This document shows positions 36,776-46,490 of a stretch of DNA of 64,000 nt, piece after piece (the first letter of the stretch is position 1; the number at the start of each line of letters is the position of its first letter). Source of the DNA: an uncultured Bacteroides sp. (GTDB taxonomy: Bacteria; Bacteroidota; Bacteroidia; Bacteroidales; Bacteroidaceae). The notes beneath the pieces were generated by a model. It had not been told where the DNA came from, did no database searches, and saw only the letters and a program-made list of their open reading frames with translations. The stretch covers positions 1-64,000 of the forward strand of contig CALUOO010000006.1 in assembly GCA_944322345.1 (NCBI GenBank), in the 5' to 3' direction. The position numbers and the translations under genes were made by a program.

Positions 36776-39700
36776 TCACCCCGGCCATCCACTGTTTTCT
36801 GAAAGTGGACGGTATTTCACCTTTAACAGACTTGAAAACCTTGCTGAAATAGCGTAAGGACGAGAACCCCACCAATTCTGAAATCTCGGTCAGGTTCATG
36901 TCCGTGGTAGTGAGCAATATCACAGAGCGGTCAATGCGCAGCTTATTGACATAATCGATAATTCCCATACCCGTGATGGCCTTCACCTTGTTGAACAGCA
37001 ACGAACGGCTGATAAACATATTGGAGGCAAGGAAAGGAACATCCAGTTCGGGATTTGCCATGTTGTCAGTAATCAGTGTATTCAGTTTCAGCAGGAACGT
37101 CTCATCAGCATTGCTGAAGCTCACCTCCTTGTGCGACAACACACTGTCGTTCTGATACCTTGTACGGATGTTCTCACGCATCCTGAGCTGGTTGCCGACC
37201 AATGCGAGCAGACTGTCTATCTCGAAAGGCTTGCCCAGAAAAGCGTCAGCACCGGTCTTGTATCCGGTATGCATATTCTGCGAGTTGTGGTAAGCGGTCA
37301 GCAGGATAAAGGGGATATGGCTGATGTCCAGATCGGTCTTCACGGCGCGACAAAGCTCGAACCCATTCATGCGGGGCATCATCACATCGCTCACAATGAT
37401 ATCCGGCAAACGCTGCTTGATCTGTTCCAGTGCCTCTTTACCGTCTTTTGCCACATACACATGTCCGAAATACTTGAGCAATGTTTCCTTCAGATAGTTT
37501 CTCAAATCGACCGTATCTTCCACTATCATGATAGAGAACTTCTGTAAGAACTCATAGTCGATGTCTTTGTCAGCCTCCTTCATCTCAATATCGGCCGGCG
37601 TGTCGGCTGTGCTCAACGACAACTGGGCATGTCCGGCATCTGTAAGCGGAAGTTCGAAATAGAAGATTGCCCCGTGTTCCGACGCATTCGAAGCCCCGAT
37701 TCTTCCCTTGTGGTAGGCAATCAGGTTTTTGGCATACGAAAGCCCTATCCCGCTTCCTCCCTTGTCGTGATTTCCCTGATAGAAATTAGAGAACAGAGAG
37801 TCCATGTCTACCATCGAAAGCCCCATACCTTCGTCCTGCACGGAGACTCGTATCCAGTCTTTCTCGGGCATAAGGTTGGTAATCAGAGTCGTAGTCGTTC
37901 CCGGCTCGCTGAATTTCAATGCATTCATCAGGAAATTGGAAAGCACGAACTCACATTTGCTCGCATCAAAAGGCACCTCTCCGATTGCTTCGTCCAACCG
38001 ATATTCAAGATTGATGCCCTTGGCTTCGAATTCGAAAGAGAATTTATCACCAACCGACCGTACCCATTCGTTCAGGGAATGAGGCAGAATATGGAGCATG
38101 TCCTTTCCTTCTTCCAACTTACGCACATCCAGTACCATGTCGATGATATTCTTCATCTGATATGCCTGTTTGTAAATAGGAAGCAGCTGCTTGACGATGT
38201 CTTTCTCGTCTGTCTCGTGATTCAGAATGCGCTTCAAAGGTGCACAGATCAACGTCAGCGGTGTCCGTAGCTCATGACTGATATTGGTAAGGAAGTTTAT
38301 TTTTTCTTCGTAAAGCCTGTTTTTCAGACGTCTGATCTCCCGTCTCTGTTTTATTTTCTTCTTACGATAGAAATAGTAGATCACTCCATACAGGTTTGCA
38401 AGAATAATCAGGCAAAGCGCAGCATACGCCCACCCGGTTTTCCACCACGGCGGAGTGACAACCAACCGGAAAAGCTGTTGCTCTTCTGCCCACTCACCGT
38501 TCAGGGTGTAATAGGAACTTGTAATGGTATATTCGCCAACGGGCAGGTAATTGATGACAAAAGAATTCGACTCCGACTCCACCGGTTCCAGTCCAGATTC
38601 CTTGATGCGAAACCTGAACATGTTTCTCCGGAATACATCGTTTTCATTCAACAGCACTTTCAGTTGCAACGAAGAGAAGTTCCAAGGCACTTCCACTGTC
38701 TTCAACTGCCGATCTTTATTTTCCGGCAACACAACCGGCAATCCGTCTACCAGCACATCCAACAGTTCAATCGTATACTTAGTGTCGGACACAAAACGGA
38801 TATCCGGTTTGACCAATGTCATACCTTCTGTCCCGCCCATCAGAATATCGCCATCCGATGTGACAAGAGCAGAATGGAACAGAAATTCGTTGGGAAGCAC
38901 ACCGTCTACCTCGTCCAGAATCACAAAATTGCGTGTCTGTAAGGAATATACATACAGATGACGGCGCGTACCTACCCAGATACGTCCCTGATGGTCTGCA
39001 ACAACAGACATTGCCTCCTGAAACAGATTGGTCTCTATCTGTTCGCTCCTCTCGATGCGGGGATCGTATCTCACCAACCCCTCTGCGGTGGCCAGCCAGA
39101 AGACACCATCCTTATCCAGATATGCATCGTTAATGGAATGTTCGCCACGATAGATTGTTCTGAAAGTTCCCATCGAAGAATCATATTCGCAAATATTCTT
39201 CAGGTCCGAAAGGTAGGTTTTGTCACCTTCCGTAGCGATGACCAAGGGCGAATTCCGTTCATAATCGCTGCCCATACTGGCCACAATCTCAAACTGCCGG
39301 GTAGTAAGGTCGTAAACGAAAATATGCTGGGCGCTGAAGAGTATTTTACTGTCCGAAATCTTCTGAACATTCACAGAAAAGCCATTGATACACATTTGGG
39401 CGTTCACCTGAGGATTCATTAGAATAAAAGGCCGCATCTGCCCTGTATGTTTATTGAATACAAAAAGCCCCTTATTAAAAGAATAGAACAACAGCTCACT
39501 GGGAGAATACTCTACGACAGAAGATACTTTTTCTCCTTGGGTAGAAGAATAATGTCTGAAGGTTCCGGATTCGAGGTCGAAGCTGTTTATTCCTCCTCCG
39601 TCGGTCCCAATCCACACAGTCCCCTCACTGTCTTGAAAGAAGCGGTTGACAGTCTGGTTACTCAGTCCGTATGGATTGCCAAAAGGGACATTCTGAAAAC

Positions 39701-40706
39701 AGCGGGCATGAACCTTCTTCATACCGATCAGCCCATACCGGATACTTCCTGCCCATATATTGTCGGCCATATCTACATACAGACGGTAAATGGTATTGGT
39801 AGGAAAGGAATGCAAGTCATCTTCAGTCTGCCGAAGATTGGAGAAAGAAAAATTATCCAGATCAATCATGTTGATTCCCCCACCATCGGTAGCAATCCAA
39901 AGACGGTCATCCTTTTCTGTCATATCGTGGATTACATCATAAGTCAAAGGCGAATTGGCTGTGGTGAAATGATGCAACAACTGCCCCTTCTGATAGCAAT
40001 ACAATCCGTTCCCATAGACAGCAACCCACAGGCGCTGGCGGGAGTCGAAATAAATACTTGTATAATTCTGTTCGCTAAAATAATCAACCTTTTCCAATTC
40101 ATTTGTATTCAGGTCGAAAGAATAGATGCCGTGCCACCGGGAGTTAAGCAAAATGTGACTGTCGTCATAGCGTACCATCTGCCAAAAAGGAGTGTAGAAA
40201 TCCGGATTATTGGCATAGTATAAAGGAAGTAGCTTTCTGGTAGCGTAATCATATTTGTAGATAGCTCCCGAGCCTCCGAACAAAATACCTCCTTCGACCG
40301 ACAGGCAAGAAGCAACATATACCGGACGACCATCATTCTGCAAAGTTACAAAACTGTCATTCTCTCTGTTGTAACGGCATATCCCGTCCGAAGTGCCTAC
40401 CCAGAGATTATATAATGAATCTTCTGCTACAAAGATTATATCGTTGGAGAGCAATGTAGTCTCATCTCCCGAGCGATGATGGTATTGCTTCAGGTGTTCA
40501 CGGTCATAGCAATTCAACCCGGATTCCGTTCCAATCCACAGATATCCCTTATGGTCGTTCAATATGCATTGCACTCTTGATTGTGACAGACCATCCTTGA
40601 CTCCTAACTGTTTGTAATAATAAAAAGCTGACTGAGCATCAACAAATTGCAGACATCCTACGAATAAAAATAAGAGAAGATATGTTTTAAATGGTAATCT
40701 GATCAT
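36738..40706 (-). CDS. Hybrid two-component system sensor/regulator (HTCS)
   Basis: A 1322-residue one-protein two-component system. After a signal peptide (about 24 residues) come periplasmic two-propeller repeats (recurring GLW/IWIGT-type strands, such as GYLWIGTESGLNCYD and GTVWIGTDGGGINSFD), a Y_Y_Y Ig-like domain at about 670-755, a membrane helix at 759-780, a histidine kinase (H811 in NISHELRTP; N and G boxes NALKFSEP and GGSGIGLSYAKN), a receiver with phospho-acceptor D1107 (IIVSDVMMP) and an AraC-type DNA-binding domain at about 1220-1308. HTCS proteins sense a breakdown oligosaccharide and activate nearby glycan loci; here the likely targets are the SusC/D-GH16 operon and perhaps GH18. 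Confidence 0.95.
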   Translation of the reverse strand: MIRLPFKTYLLLFLFVGCLQFVDAQSAFYYYKQLGVKDGLSQSRVQCILNDHKGYLWIGTESGLNCYDREHLKQYHHRSGDETTLLSNDIIFVAEDSLYNLWVGTSDGICRYNRENDSFVTLQNDGRPVYVASCLSVEGGILFGGSGAIYKYDYATRKLLPLYYANNPDFYTPFWQMVRYDDSHILLNSRWHGIYSFDLNTNELEKVDYFSEQNYTSIYFDSRQRLWVAVYGNGLYCYQKGQLLHHFTTANSPLTYDVIHDMTEKDDRLWIATDGGGINMIDLDNFSFSNLRQTEDDLHSFPTNTIYRLYVDMADNIWAGSIRYGLIGMKKVHARCFQNVPFGNPYGLSNQTVNRFFQDSEGTVWIGTDGGGINSFDLESGTFRHYSSTQGEKVSSVVEYSPSELLFYSFNKGLFVFNKHTGQMRPFILMNPQVNAQMCINGFSVNVQKISDSKILFSAQHIFVYDLTTRQFEIVASMGSDYERNSPLVIATEGDKTYLSDLKNICEYDSSMGTFRTIYRGEHSINDAYLDKDGVFWLATAEGLVRYDPRIERSEQIETNLFQEAMSVVADHQGRIWVGTRRHLYVYSLQTRNFVILDEVDGVLPNEFLFHSALVTSDGDILMGGTEGMTLVKPDIRFVSDTKYTIELLDVLVDGLPVVLPENKDRQLKTVEVPWNFSSLQLKVLLNENDVFRRNMFRFRIKESGLEPVESESNSFVINYLPVGEYTITSSYYTLNGEWAEEQQLFRLVVTPPWWKTGWAYAALCLIILANLYGVIYYFYRKKKIKQRREIRRLKNRLYEEKINFLTNISHELRTPLTLICAPLKRILNHETDEKDIVKQLLPIYKQAYQMKNIIDMVLDVRKLEEGKDMLHILPHSLNEWVRSVGDKFSFEFEAKGINLEYRLDEAIGEVPFDASKCEFVLSNFLMNALKFSEPGTTTTLITNLMPEKDWIRVSVQDEGMGLSMVDMDSLFSNFYQGNHDKGGSGIGLSYAKNLIAYHKGRIGASNASEHGAIFYFELPLTDAGHAQLSLSTADTPADIEMKEADKDIDYEFLQKFSIMIVEDTVDLRNYLKETLLKYFGHVYVAKDGKEALEQIKQRLPDIIVSDVMMPRMNGFELCRAVKTDLDISHIPFILLTAYHNSQNMHTGYKTGADAFLGKPFEIDSLLALVGNQLRMRENIRTRYQNDSVLSHKEVSFSNADETFLLKLNTLITDNMANPELDVPFLASNMFISRSLLFNKVKAITGMGIIDYVNKLRIDRSVILLTTTDMNLTEISELVGFSSLRYFSKVFKSVKGEIPSTFRKQWMAGVKNNQHQEPDSQS

Positions 40707-40730
40707 GGATAATAAAAATAAAAACGCCCG

Positions 40731-40738
40731 TAAATATA
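40731..40738 (-). promoter_or_regulatory. Probable -7 box of the hybrid regulator gene
   Basis: On the minus strand the sequence reads TATATTTA, one base off TAnnTTTG, 25 bp before the ATG. Confidence 0.4.
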
Positions 40739-40887
40739 AAGATTCTTCTTTTAATTCTGAAAATATTACCCTTCAAATGAGGGAGACTTGCACAACATTC
40801 CTTCATTTTTCCTGTCAAACAAACTTCTTTTTTCTAAAAAAATAATAGTTTCCACCTTTATAATAACGTAAGGAAAATCTTTTTGTT

Positions 40888-40895
40888 TACTTTTG
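40888..40895 (+). promoter_or_regulatory. -7 box for topA
   Basis: TACTTTTG fits TAnnTTTG exactly, about 45 bp before the topA ATG at 40941. This supports the start at 40941, since an earlier in-frame start at 40893 would overlap the box. Confidence 0.6.
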
Positions 40896-40940
40896 CCCCC
40901 AGAATATGCTGGCATAAGCCATCACAAATTAAGAATAGAT

Positions 40941-43292
40941 ATGCAAAAAAACCTTGTCATTGTCGAGTCTCCAGCTAAAGCTAAAACAATTGAGAAATTT
41001 CTTGGAAAAGACTTCAAAGTGCTTTCAAGTTACGGACATATACGGGACTTGAAAAAGAAGCAGTTCAGTATCGACGTAGACAATAACTTCACCCCCTGTT
41101 ACGAAATACCGGAAGACAAAAAGGCCCTGGTCAATACGCTAAAGACAGAAGCAAAACAAGCAACAACCGTATGGCTGGCTTCCGATGAGGACCGCGAAGG
41201 AGAAGCCATTGCATGGCATTTGTATGAAGTGTTGAATCTGAAGCCAGAGAACACCAAACGAATTGTTTTTCATGAAATCACTAAAACTGCTATACTAAAA
41301 GCTATCGAACAGCCACGAAACATTGACTTGAATCTTGTCAATGCACAGCAGGCACGAAGAGTGCTCGACCGTATTGTAGGTTTCGAACTTTCTCCAATAT
41401 TGTGGCGGAAGGTAAAACCTGCTTTGTCAGCCGGACGGGTTCAGTCAGTCGCCGTACGACTGATTGTAGAGCGGGAACGGGAGATACATACCTTCAAGTC
41501 AGAAGCTGCCTATCGCGTAACTGCAGTTTTCTCCGTACCACAAGCTGATGGGAAACAGGCAGAAATGAAAGCCGAACTTGCCCGAAGACTCAAGACCAAA
41601 GAGGAAGCGGAACAATTCCTGAACTCATGTAAAGGAGCTACCTTCACTATCGAAGATATTACCACACGTCCGTTAAGAAAGACTCCTCCTGCACCGTTTA
41701 CAACCTCTACATTGCAGCAGGAAGCAGCACGGAAATTAGGATATACGGTGGCACAGACTATGATGATTGCACAACGGTTGTACGAATCCGGATTCATCAC
41801 CTACATGCGTACCGACTCCGTGAATCTCTCCGATTATGCAACGGCAGGAAGTAAGGAAGCCATCATACAGATGGTAGGCGAGCGTTATGTGCATCCGCGC
41901 CATTTTGAGACCAAGACCAAAGGGGCTCAAGAGGCACACGAAGCCATTCGCCCGACATATATGGAAAACCAATCTATCGAAGGGACAGCACAGGAGAAAA
42001 AGCTCTATACGCTGATATGGAAACGCACCATCGCCTCTCAAATGGCAGATGCTGAACTCGAAAAGACCACTGTAACCATCTCAATCAGCAACAGTAGCGA
42101 TGTATTTACAGCTACCGGAGAAGTAATCAAGTTTGACGGATTCCTGCATGTTTATCGCGAATCATACGACGATGAAAACGAACAGGAAGACGAAAGCCGT
42201 CTGTTACCCCCCGTCAGCAAAGGCCAACACCTGACACAAGAAAACATCACCGCCATCGAACGGTTCACTCAGCGCCCTCCACGCTACACAGAGGCAAGCC
42301 TCGTACGCAAACTGGAGGAACTGGGCATCGGACGTCCGTCTACATACGCTCCTACTATCTCTACCATTCAGCAACGCGAATACGTAGAAAAAGGGAACAA
42401 AGATGGAGAAGAACGTTCATTCAACGTACTGACGCTGACCAACAATCAGATAAAAGAAGACATCCGCAAGGAAATCACTGGAATAGAAAAATCCAAACTG
42501 TTCCCAACAGATACCGGGACAGTTGTCAATGATTTCCTGACCCAATATTTCCCAGACATTCTGGACTACAACTTCACGGCAAGCGTAGAAAAAGAGTTTG
42601 ACGAGATTGCAGAAGGAGAAGTGCAGTGGACATCGGTTATGAAGACTTTCTACGAGCAGTTCCATCCTTCAGTGGAAAAGACATTGGCAACCAAAACCGA
42701 ACATAAGGTAGGCGAACGTATCTTAGGTGAAGAACCGGGAACAGGAAAAGTTGTCTCTGTAAAAATAGGCCGTTTCGGTCCCGTTGTACAGATAGGAACT
42801 GCCGACGACGAACAGAAACCCCGTTTTGCTCCTATGAAAAAAGGGCAGTCCATCGAAACAATCACATTGGAAGAGGCACTGGAGCTGTTCAAGCTTCCAC
42901 GTACCATCGGCGAATACGAGGGACATATGGTTTCAGTAGGTGTCGGACGCTTTGGGCCTTACATATTACACAACAAGGTTTACGTTTCGCTCCCCAAGAC
43001 TATTGACCCAATGGAAGTAACATTGGAAGAAGCAGAACAACTGATTGAGGAGAAACGGGCAAAAGAGGCTTCACGGCACATAAAGAAATTTGAAGAAGAG
43101 CCCGAATTGGAAATCCTAAACGGACGTTTTGGTCCTTACATCTCCTACAAAGGAAGCAATTACAAAATTCCTAAAGACATTGTTCCGCAGGACTTGAGCC
43201 TGAAGAGTTGTCTCGACCTTATCAAACTGCAAGAAGAGAAAGCAAAATCGGATACTCCCAAGAAGAAAAGGAGTTACGCCAAGAAATCATAA
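40941..43292 (+). CDS. topA: DNA topoisomerase I (type IA)
   Basis: A 783-residue enzyme that relaxes negative supercoils. It starts MQKNLVIVESPAKAKTIEKF, the typical Toprim opening; SDEDREGEAIAWH (about residue 80) gives the acidic metal residues; the active-site tyrosine is Y288 in GFITYMRTDS. Later blocks YTEASLVRKLEELGIGRPSTYA are conserved. In place of the C-terminal zinc fingers of the E. coli enzyme there are three GRFGP repeats (KIGRFGPVVQIG, VGVGRFGPYILH, LNGRFGPYISYKG) and a lysine-rich tail, a common layout in Bacteroidetes. The gene is single, with its own promoter and terminator. Confidence 0.97.
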   Translation: MQKNLVIVESPAKAKTIEKFLGKDFKVLSSYGHIRDLKKKQFSIDVDNNFTPCYEIPEDKKALVNTLKTEAKQATTVWLASDEDREGEAIAWHLYEVLNLKPENTKRIVFHEITKTAILKAIEQPRNIDLNLVNAQQARRVLDRIVGFELSPILWRKVKPALSAGRVQSVAVRLIVEREREIHTFKSEAAYRVTAVFSVPQADGKQAEMKAELARRLKTKEEAEQFLNSCKGATFTIEDITTRPLRKTPPAPFTTSTLQQEAARKLGYTVAQTMMIAQRLYESGFITYMRTDSVNLSDYATAGSKEAIIQMVGERYVHPRHFETKTKGAQEAHEAIRPTYMENQSIEGTAQEKKLYTLIWKRTIASQMADAELEKTTVTISISNSSDVFTATGEVIKFDGFLHVYRESYDDENEQEDESRLLPPVSKGQHLTQENITAIERFTQRPPRYTEASLVRKLEELGIGRPSTYAPTISTIQQREYVEKGNKDGEERSFNVLTLTNNQIKEDIRKEITGIEKSKLFPTDTGTVVNDFLTQYFPDILDYNFTASVEKEFDEIAEGEVQWTSVMKTFYEQFHPSVEKTLATKTEHKVGERILGEEPGTGKVVSVKIGRFGPVVQIGTADDEQKPRFAPMKKGQSIETITLEEALELFKLPRTIGEYEGHMVSVGVGRFGPYILHNKVYVSLPKTIDPMEVTLEEAEQLIEEKRAKEASRHIKKFEEEPELEILNGRFGPYISYKGSNYKIPKDIVPQDLSLKSCLDLIKLQEEKAKSDTPKKKRSYAKKS

Positions 43293-43306
43293 AACCTATA
43301 CATAGC

Positions 43307-43365
43307 AAAACGAGGTGACAGATCTGTAAAACCATTCTGGTTTATATCTTGTCACCTCGTTTTAT
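43307..43365. terminator. Bidirectional terminator between topA and argS
   Basis: AAAACGAGGTGACA (43307-43320) pairs with TGTCACCTCGTTTT (43350-43363), perfect over 14 bp with U-tracts on both strands, between converging genes. Confidence 0.88.
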
Positions 43366-43446
43366 TATATTCTCATTTTTCTTACGACATAAAAAAGCAG
43401 GACAGATATACCATCCTGCTTCCAAGCAATATATATATATTCTGTA

Positions 43447-45240
43447 TTACATCCGTGAAGGAACTTCGATGCCCAACAGTCCCATGCCCAAGCGGACAAC
43501 CTTTGCCACATTGGCCGAAAGTGCCAGACGGAACACCTTGACTGCCTCATTTTCTTCACGCAGAATACTGAAGTCGTGATAGAACTGATTGTACTCCTTC
43601 ACCAAGTCGTATGTATAGTTGGCAATGATAGAGGGACTGTAGTCCTCGCCTGCCTGTTTTACGATGGCTGCAAAGTCGGCAATCATCTGAATCAAGCCCT
43701 CTTCCTTCTCACTCAGTTCTATACCGGTAGGAATCTCTGCTGGAATTACAATACCTGCCTCTGCAGCTTTCCGCAATACAGACTGGATGCGGGCGTAAGT
43801 ATATTGGATAAACGGTCCTGTGTTGCCATTGAAGTCGATAGATTCTTTGGGATTGAAGGTCATATTCTTGCGTGCATCTACTTTCAGGATGAAGTATTTC
43901 AGCGCTCCCAGTCCCACGATGCGTGCAATGTCGTCTGCTTCAGCCTGTGTCAGTCCGTCCAGCTTACCAAGTTCCTGTGAGGTTTCTTTTGCCGTTGCAA
44001 TCATTTCTGCCATCAAGTCATCGGCATCCACCACAGTTCCCTCACGTGACTTCATTTTTCCTTCGGGCAGCTCTACCATTCCGTATGAGAAGTGTACCAG
44101 ACTCTTTCCCCACTCAAATCCCAGCTTGTCGAGCAGAATAGAGAGTACCTGGAAGTGATAGTTCTGTTCGTTACCCACTACGTAGATCATCTTATCGATG
44201 GGATAATCGGCAAAACGGAGCTTTGCCGTACCGATGTCCTGTGTCATATAAACCGACGTACCGTCGCCACGAAGTAAAAGTTTATGGTCTAGTCCTTCCG
44301 CAGTCAGGTCTGCCCACACCGAACCATCTTCTTTTTTATAGAAGAAACCTTTTTCCAGCCCTTCCATAACTTTTTCTTTTCCTTCCAGATATGTATTTGA
44401 TTCATAATAGATCTTATCAAAGCTGACACCCATCATGCGATAAGTCTCGTCGAAACCAGCATATACCCAGTCGTTCATCATCTTCCACAAGCCGCGTACT
44501 TCGGGATCGCCTGCCTCCCATTTTACCAGCATCTCGCGTGCCTCCTGCATCAGTGGCGAAGCAGCTTCTGCCTCTTCTTTGGTCATGCCTTTTTCCATCA
44601 GTTCGGCCACTTCGGCTTTATAGTGTTTGTCGAACGCCACATAGTAATCACCTACCAGATGATCTCCTTTCTTACCGGAACTTTCGGGGGTCTCTCCATT
44701 TCCATATTTTTTCCAAGCAAGCATTGACTTACAGATATGGATGCCACGGTCGTTCACAATGTTGGTTTTCACCACTCTATTTCCGTTGGCTGCTATAATG
44801 TTGGCAAGTGCATTTCCTAGCAGATTATTGCGCACGTGTCCCAAGTGCAACGGCTTATTGGTGTTAGGCGACGAATACTCGATCATCACCAATGGCGATG
44901 TCTCGGTTGCTTTCACCAGCCCATACTGTTCGTTGGCCTGAATTTCGTTGAGCAGTTCAATCCATGCACTTGAAGCGATGGTCAGATTCAAAAAACCTTT
45001 TATCACATTGAAAGAAGCAACTGCCGGCTCGTTGGTCTTCAGATATTCGCCGATTTCCTGCGCCGTCTGCTCGGGTCCCTTCTTCGACATTTTCAGGAAA
45101 GGGAACACAACCAGTGTCAAATGTCCTTCAAATTCTCTCTTTGTCTTTTGTAATTGCACCATCTTTTCAGGAACATCCTGCCCATACAGTGCTTTCAATC
45201 CGTTGATAACGGACACTACAAGTTTATCTTCTATCTTCAT
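43447..45240 (-). CDS. argS: Arginyl-tRNA synthetase
   Basis: A 597-residue class I aminoacyl-tRNA synthetase that charges tRNA-Arg. The HIGH-type motif appears as PNTNKPLHLGHVRNN, the KMSKS equivalent as GKMKSREGTVV, and the N-terminal Add-1 domain and the C-terminal DALR anticodon-binding domain (YTYARIQSVLRKA, LALSANVAKVVRLGMGLLGI) are present. The start at 45240 (MKIEDKLVV) is preferred over an ATG eight codons earlier, because the -7 box at 45262-45269 would overlap the longer version. It has its own promoter, just downstream of the HU gene terminator. Confidence 0.97.
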   Translation of the reverse strand: MKIEDKLVVSVINGLKALYGQDVPEKMVQLQKTKREFEGHLTLVVFPFLKMSKKGPEQTAQEIGEYLKTNEPAVASFNVIKGFLNLTIASSAWIELLNEIQANEQYGLVKATETSPLVMIEYSSPNTNKPLHLGHVRNNLLGNALANIIAANGNRVVKTNIVNDRGIHICKSMLAWKKYGNGETPESSGKKGDHLVGDYYVAFDKHYKAEVAELMEKGMTKEEAEAASPLMQEAREMLVKWEAGDPEVRGLWKMMNDWVYAGFDETYRMMGVSFDKIYYESNTYLEGKEKVMEGLEKGFFYKKEDGSVWADLTAEGLDHKLLLRGDGTSVYMTQDIGTAKLRFADYPIDKMIYVVGNEQNYHFQVLSILLDKLGFEWGKSLVHFSYGMVELPEGKMKSREGTVVDADDLMAEMIATAKETSQELGKLDGLTQAEADDIARIVGLGALKYFILKVDARKNMTFNPKESIDFNGNTGPFIQYTYARIQSVLRKAAEAGIVIPAEIPTGIELSEKEEGLIQMIADFAAIVKQAGEDYSPSIIANYTYDLVKEYNQFYHDFSILREENEAVKVFRLALSANVAKVVRLGMGLLGIEVPSRM

Positions 45241-45261
45241 AATCAAGTCGTTTCTTGGCGG

Positions 45262-45269
45262 CAAAGATA
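45262..45269 (-). promoter_or_regulatory. -7 box for argS
   Basis: On the minus strand TATCTTTG fits TAnnTTTG exactly, 21 bp before the ATG at 45240. The box directly adjoins the U-tract of the HU gene terminator. Confidence 0.6.
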
Positions 45270-45270
45270 T

Positions 45271-45300
45271 AAAAAAAGGAGACGCGACACGCCTCCTCTT
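45271..45300 (-). terminator. Terminator of the HU gene
   Basis: An 8-bp GC-rich stem (45277-45284 with 45290-45297, one G-T pair) is followed on the minus strand by seven T. Confidence 0.8.
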
Positions 45301-45322
45301 TTTAAATCTTTCAACAATATGC

Positions 45323-45595
45323 TTATTCTACAGCTCCGGACAATTCTGCTCCCGGTTTGAATTTCACCACTTTTTTAGCTGGAATAGTTATTGTCGCTTT
45401 TGTAGACGGATTGATTCCGGTTCTTGCAGCTCGTTCGCCCACAGAGAATGTTCCAAAACCAACCAACGAGATTTTTTCACCGGATTTCATTGCATTTGTG
45501 ACAGAAGTAATGAAAGCATCCAGTGCCTTCTTTGCATCAGCCTTGCTCATCTGGGCTTCTGCGGCCATTGCATTAATCAAATCAAACTTATTCAT
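45323..45595 (-). CDS. HU family DNA-binding protein
   Basis: A 90-residue histone-like protein that bends and compacts DNA. Typical HU features are clear: MNKFDLINAMAAEAQMSKADA as the first helices, GEKISLVGFGTFSVGERAARTG leading into the beta arm, and INPSTKATITIPAKKVVKFKPG after it. Length is exactly that of HU monomers. The gene is single, with a fully canonical Bacteroides promoter upstream and a terminator downstream. Confidence 0.96.
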   Translation of the reverse strand: MNKFDLINAMAAEAQMSKADAKKALDAFITSVTNAMKSGEKISLVGFGTFSVGERAARTGINPSTKATITIPAKKVVKFKPGAELSGAVE

Positions 45596-45661
45596 GATAC
45601 TTTTACTTAATGAATTAAATTAATATTGTAAGTTTTGAAGGTCGTTTTCAAAAGGACTTCA

Positions 45662-45693
45662 CAAATATAGACGAAGCAAACAACATTTTCAAA
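45662..45693 (-). promoter_or_regulatory. Canonical Bacteroides promoter of the HU gene
   Basis: On the minus strand TTTG (45693-45690) stands 20 bases before TATATTTG (45669-45662), matching TTTG-N19-21-TAnnTTTG in both boxes. It is the best promoter in the window. Confidence 0.8.
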
Positions 45694-45775
45694 CAAAAAC
45701 ATCAAAAAAACTAGCCAAAATCTTGAAAAAGAGCAAAGAGAGCCTTTTTTTATGCTATAGAACAGATTTTATTCT

Positions 45776-45783
45776 TATTTTTG
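45776..45783 (+). promoter_or_regulatory. -7 box for the rhomboid operon
   Basis: TATTTTTG fits TAnnTTTG exactly, 29 bp before the ATG at 45813. Confidence 0.6.
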
Positions 45784-45812
45784 CGCCCTAAACCAAACTT
45801 TTAATTAGCTAA

Positions 45813-46490
45813 ATGATGCCAGCAATTACCAAGAACCTGATAATTATCAACGTACTTGTTTTTTTCGGAACATTCGTCGCCCAACGTTACGGCATTGATC
45901 TGAATGATTATTTAGGACTGCACTTCTTCCTTGCCAGCGATTTCAATCCGGCACAACTTGTCACCTACATGTTCATGCATGGAGGATTCTCACATATTTT
46001 CTTTAATATGTTTGCCTTGTTCATGTTTGGTCCTATACTGGAACGGACATGGGGAGCCAAGAAATTCCTTCTTTACTATATGGTATGCGGTATTGGCGCA
46101 GGACTGATTCAAGAGGGAATCCAATACATCCAGTACATTACGGAATGGCGTCTGTACGAGCAAGTCAATACAGGCTATAGCATCATCCCTATGGAAGAAT
46201 ACCTGAACATGCTGACCACCGTTGGTGCCTCAGGAGCAGTGTATGGTATCCTGCTTGCTTTCGGAATGATGTATCCTAACGAACGTCTGTTCATTTTCCC
46301 GCTGCCGTTTCCTATCCGTGCCAAGTTTTTCGTCATCGGCTATGCAGCCATCGAACTTTGGGCAGGACTGGCCAACAGCACAGGAGACAACGTTGCCCAT
46401 TTTGCCCATCTGGGAGGTATGTTGTTCGGATTAGCATTGATTTTGTACTGGAAGAATAAAGCAAGACGCAATGGGACATATTATTACTGA
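45813..46490 (+). CDS. Rhomboid family intramembrane serine protease
   Basis: A 225-residue membrane protein with about six transmembrane helices. The catalytic serine is in GASGAVYGIL (near residue 146) and the catalytic histidine in NVAHFAHLGGMLFG (near 194); the HGGFSHIFFNMFALFMFG loop is the usual rhomboid L1 region. These proteases cut transmembrane helices of other membrane proteins; the substrate is unknown. A second ATG directly follows the first and could be used instead. The stop overlaps the start of the second rhomboid gene by 20 bp, so the two are translationally coupled. Confidence 0.93.
   Translation: MMPAITKNLIIINVLVFFGTFVAQRYGIDLNDYLGLHFFLASDFNPAQLVTYMFMHGGFSHIFFNMFALFMFGPILERTWGAKKFLLYYMVCGIGAGLIQEGIQYIQYITEWRLYEQVNTGYSIIPMEEYLNMLTTVGASGAVYGILLAFGMMYPNERLFIFPLPFPIRAKFFVIGYAAIELWAGLANSTGDNVAHFAHLGGMLFGLALILYWKNKARRNGTYYY

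Noticed and set aside
39447..40223. A 258-codon open frame on the plus strand within the hybrid regulator gene
   Set aside because: Antisense to the well-defined sensor domain repeats; no motif or start signal.
40893..40940. N-terminal extension of topA
   Set aside because: It would start inside the TACTTTTG promoter box; the conserved topoisomerase sequence begins at 40941.
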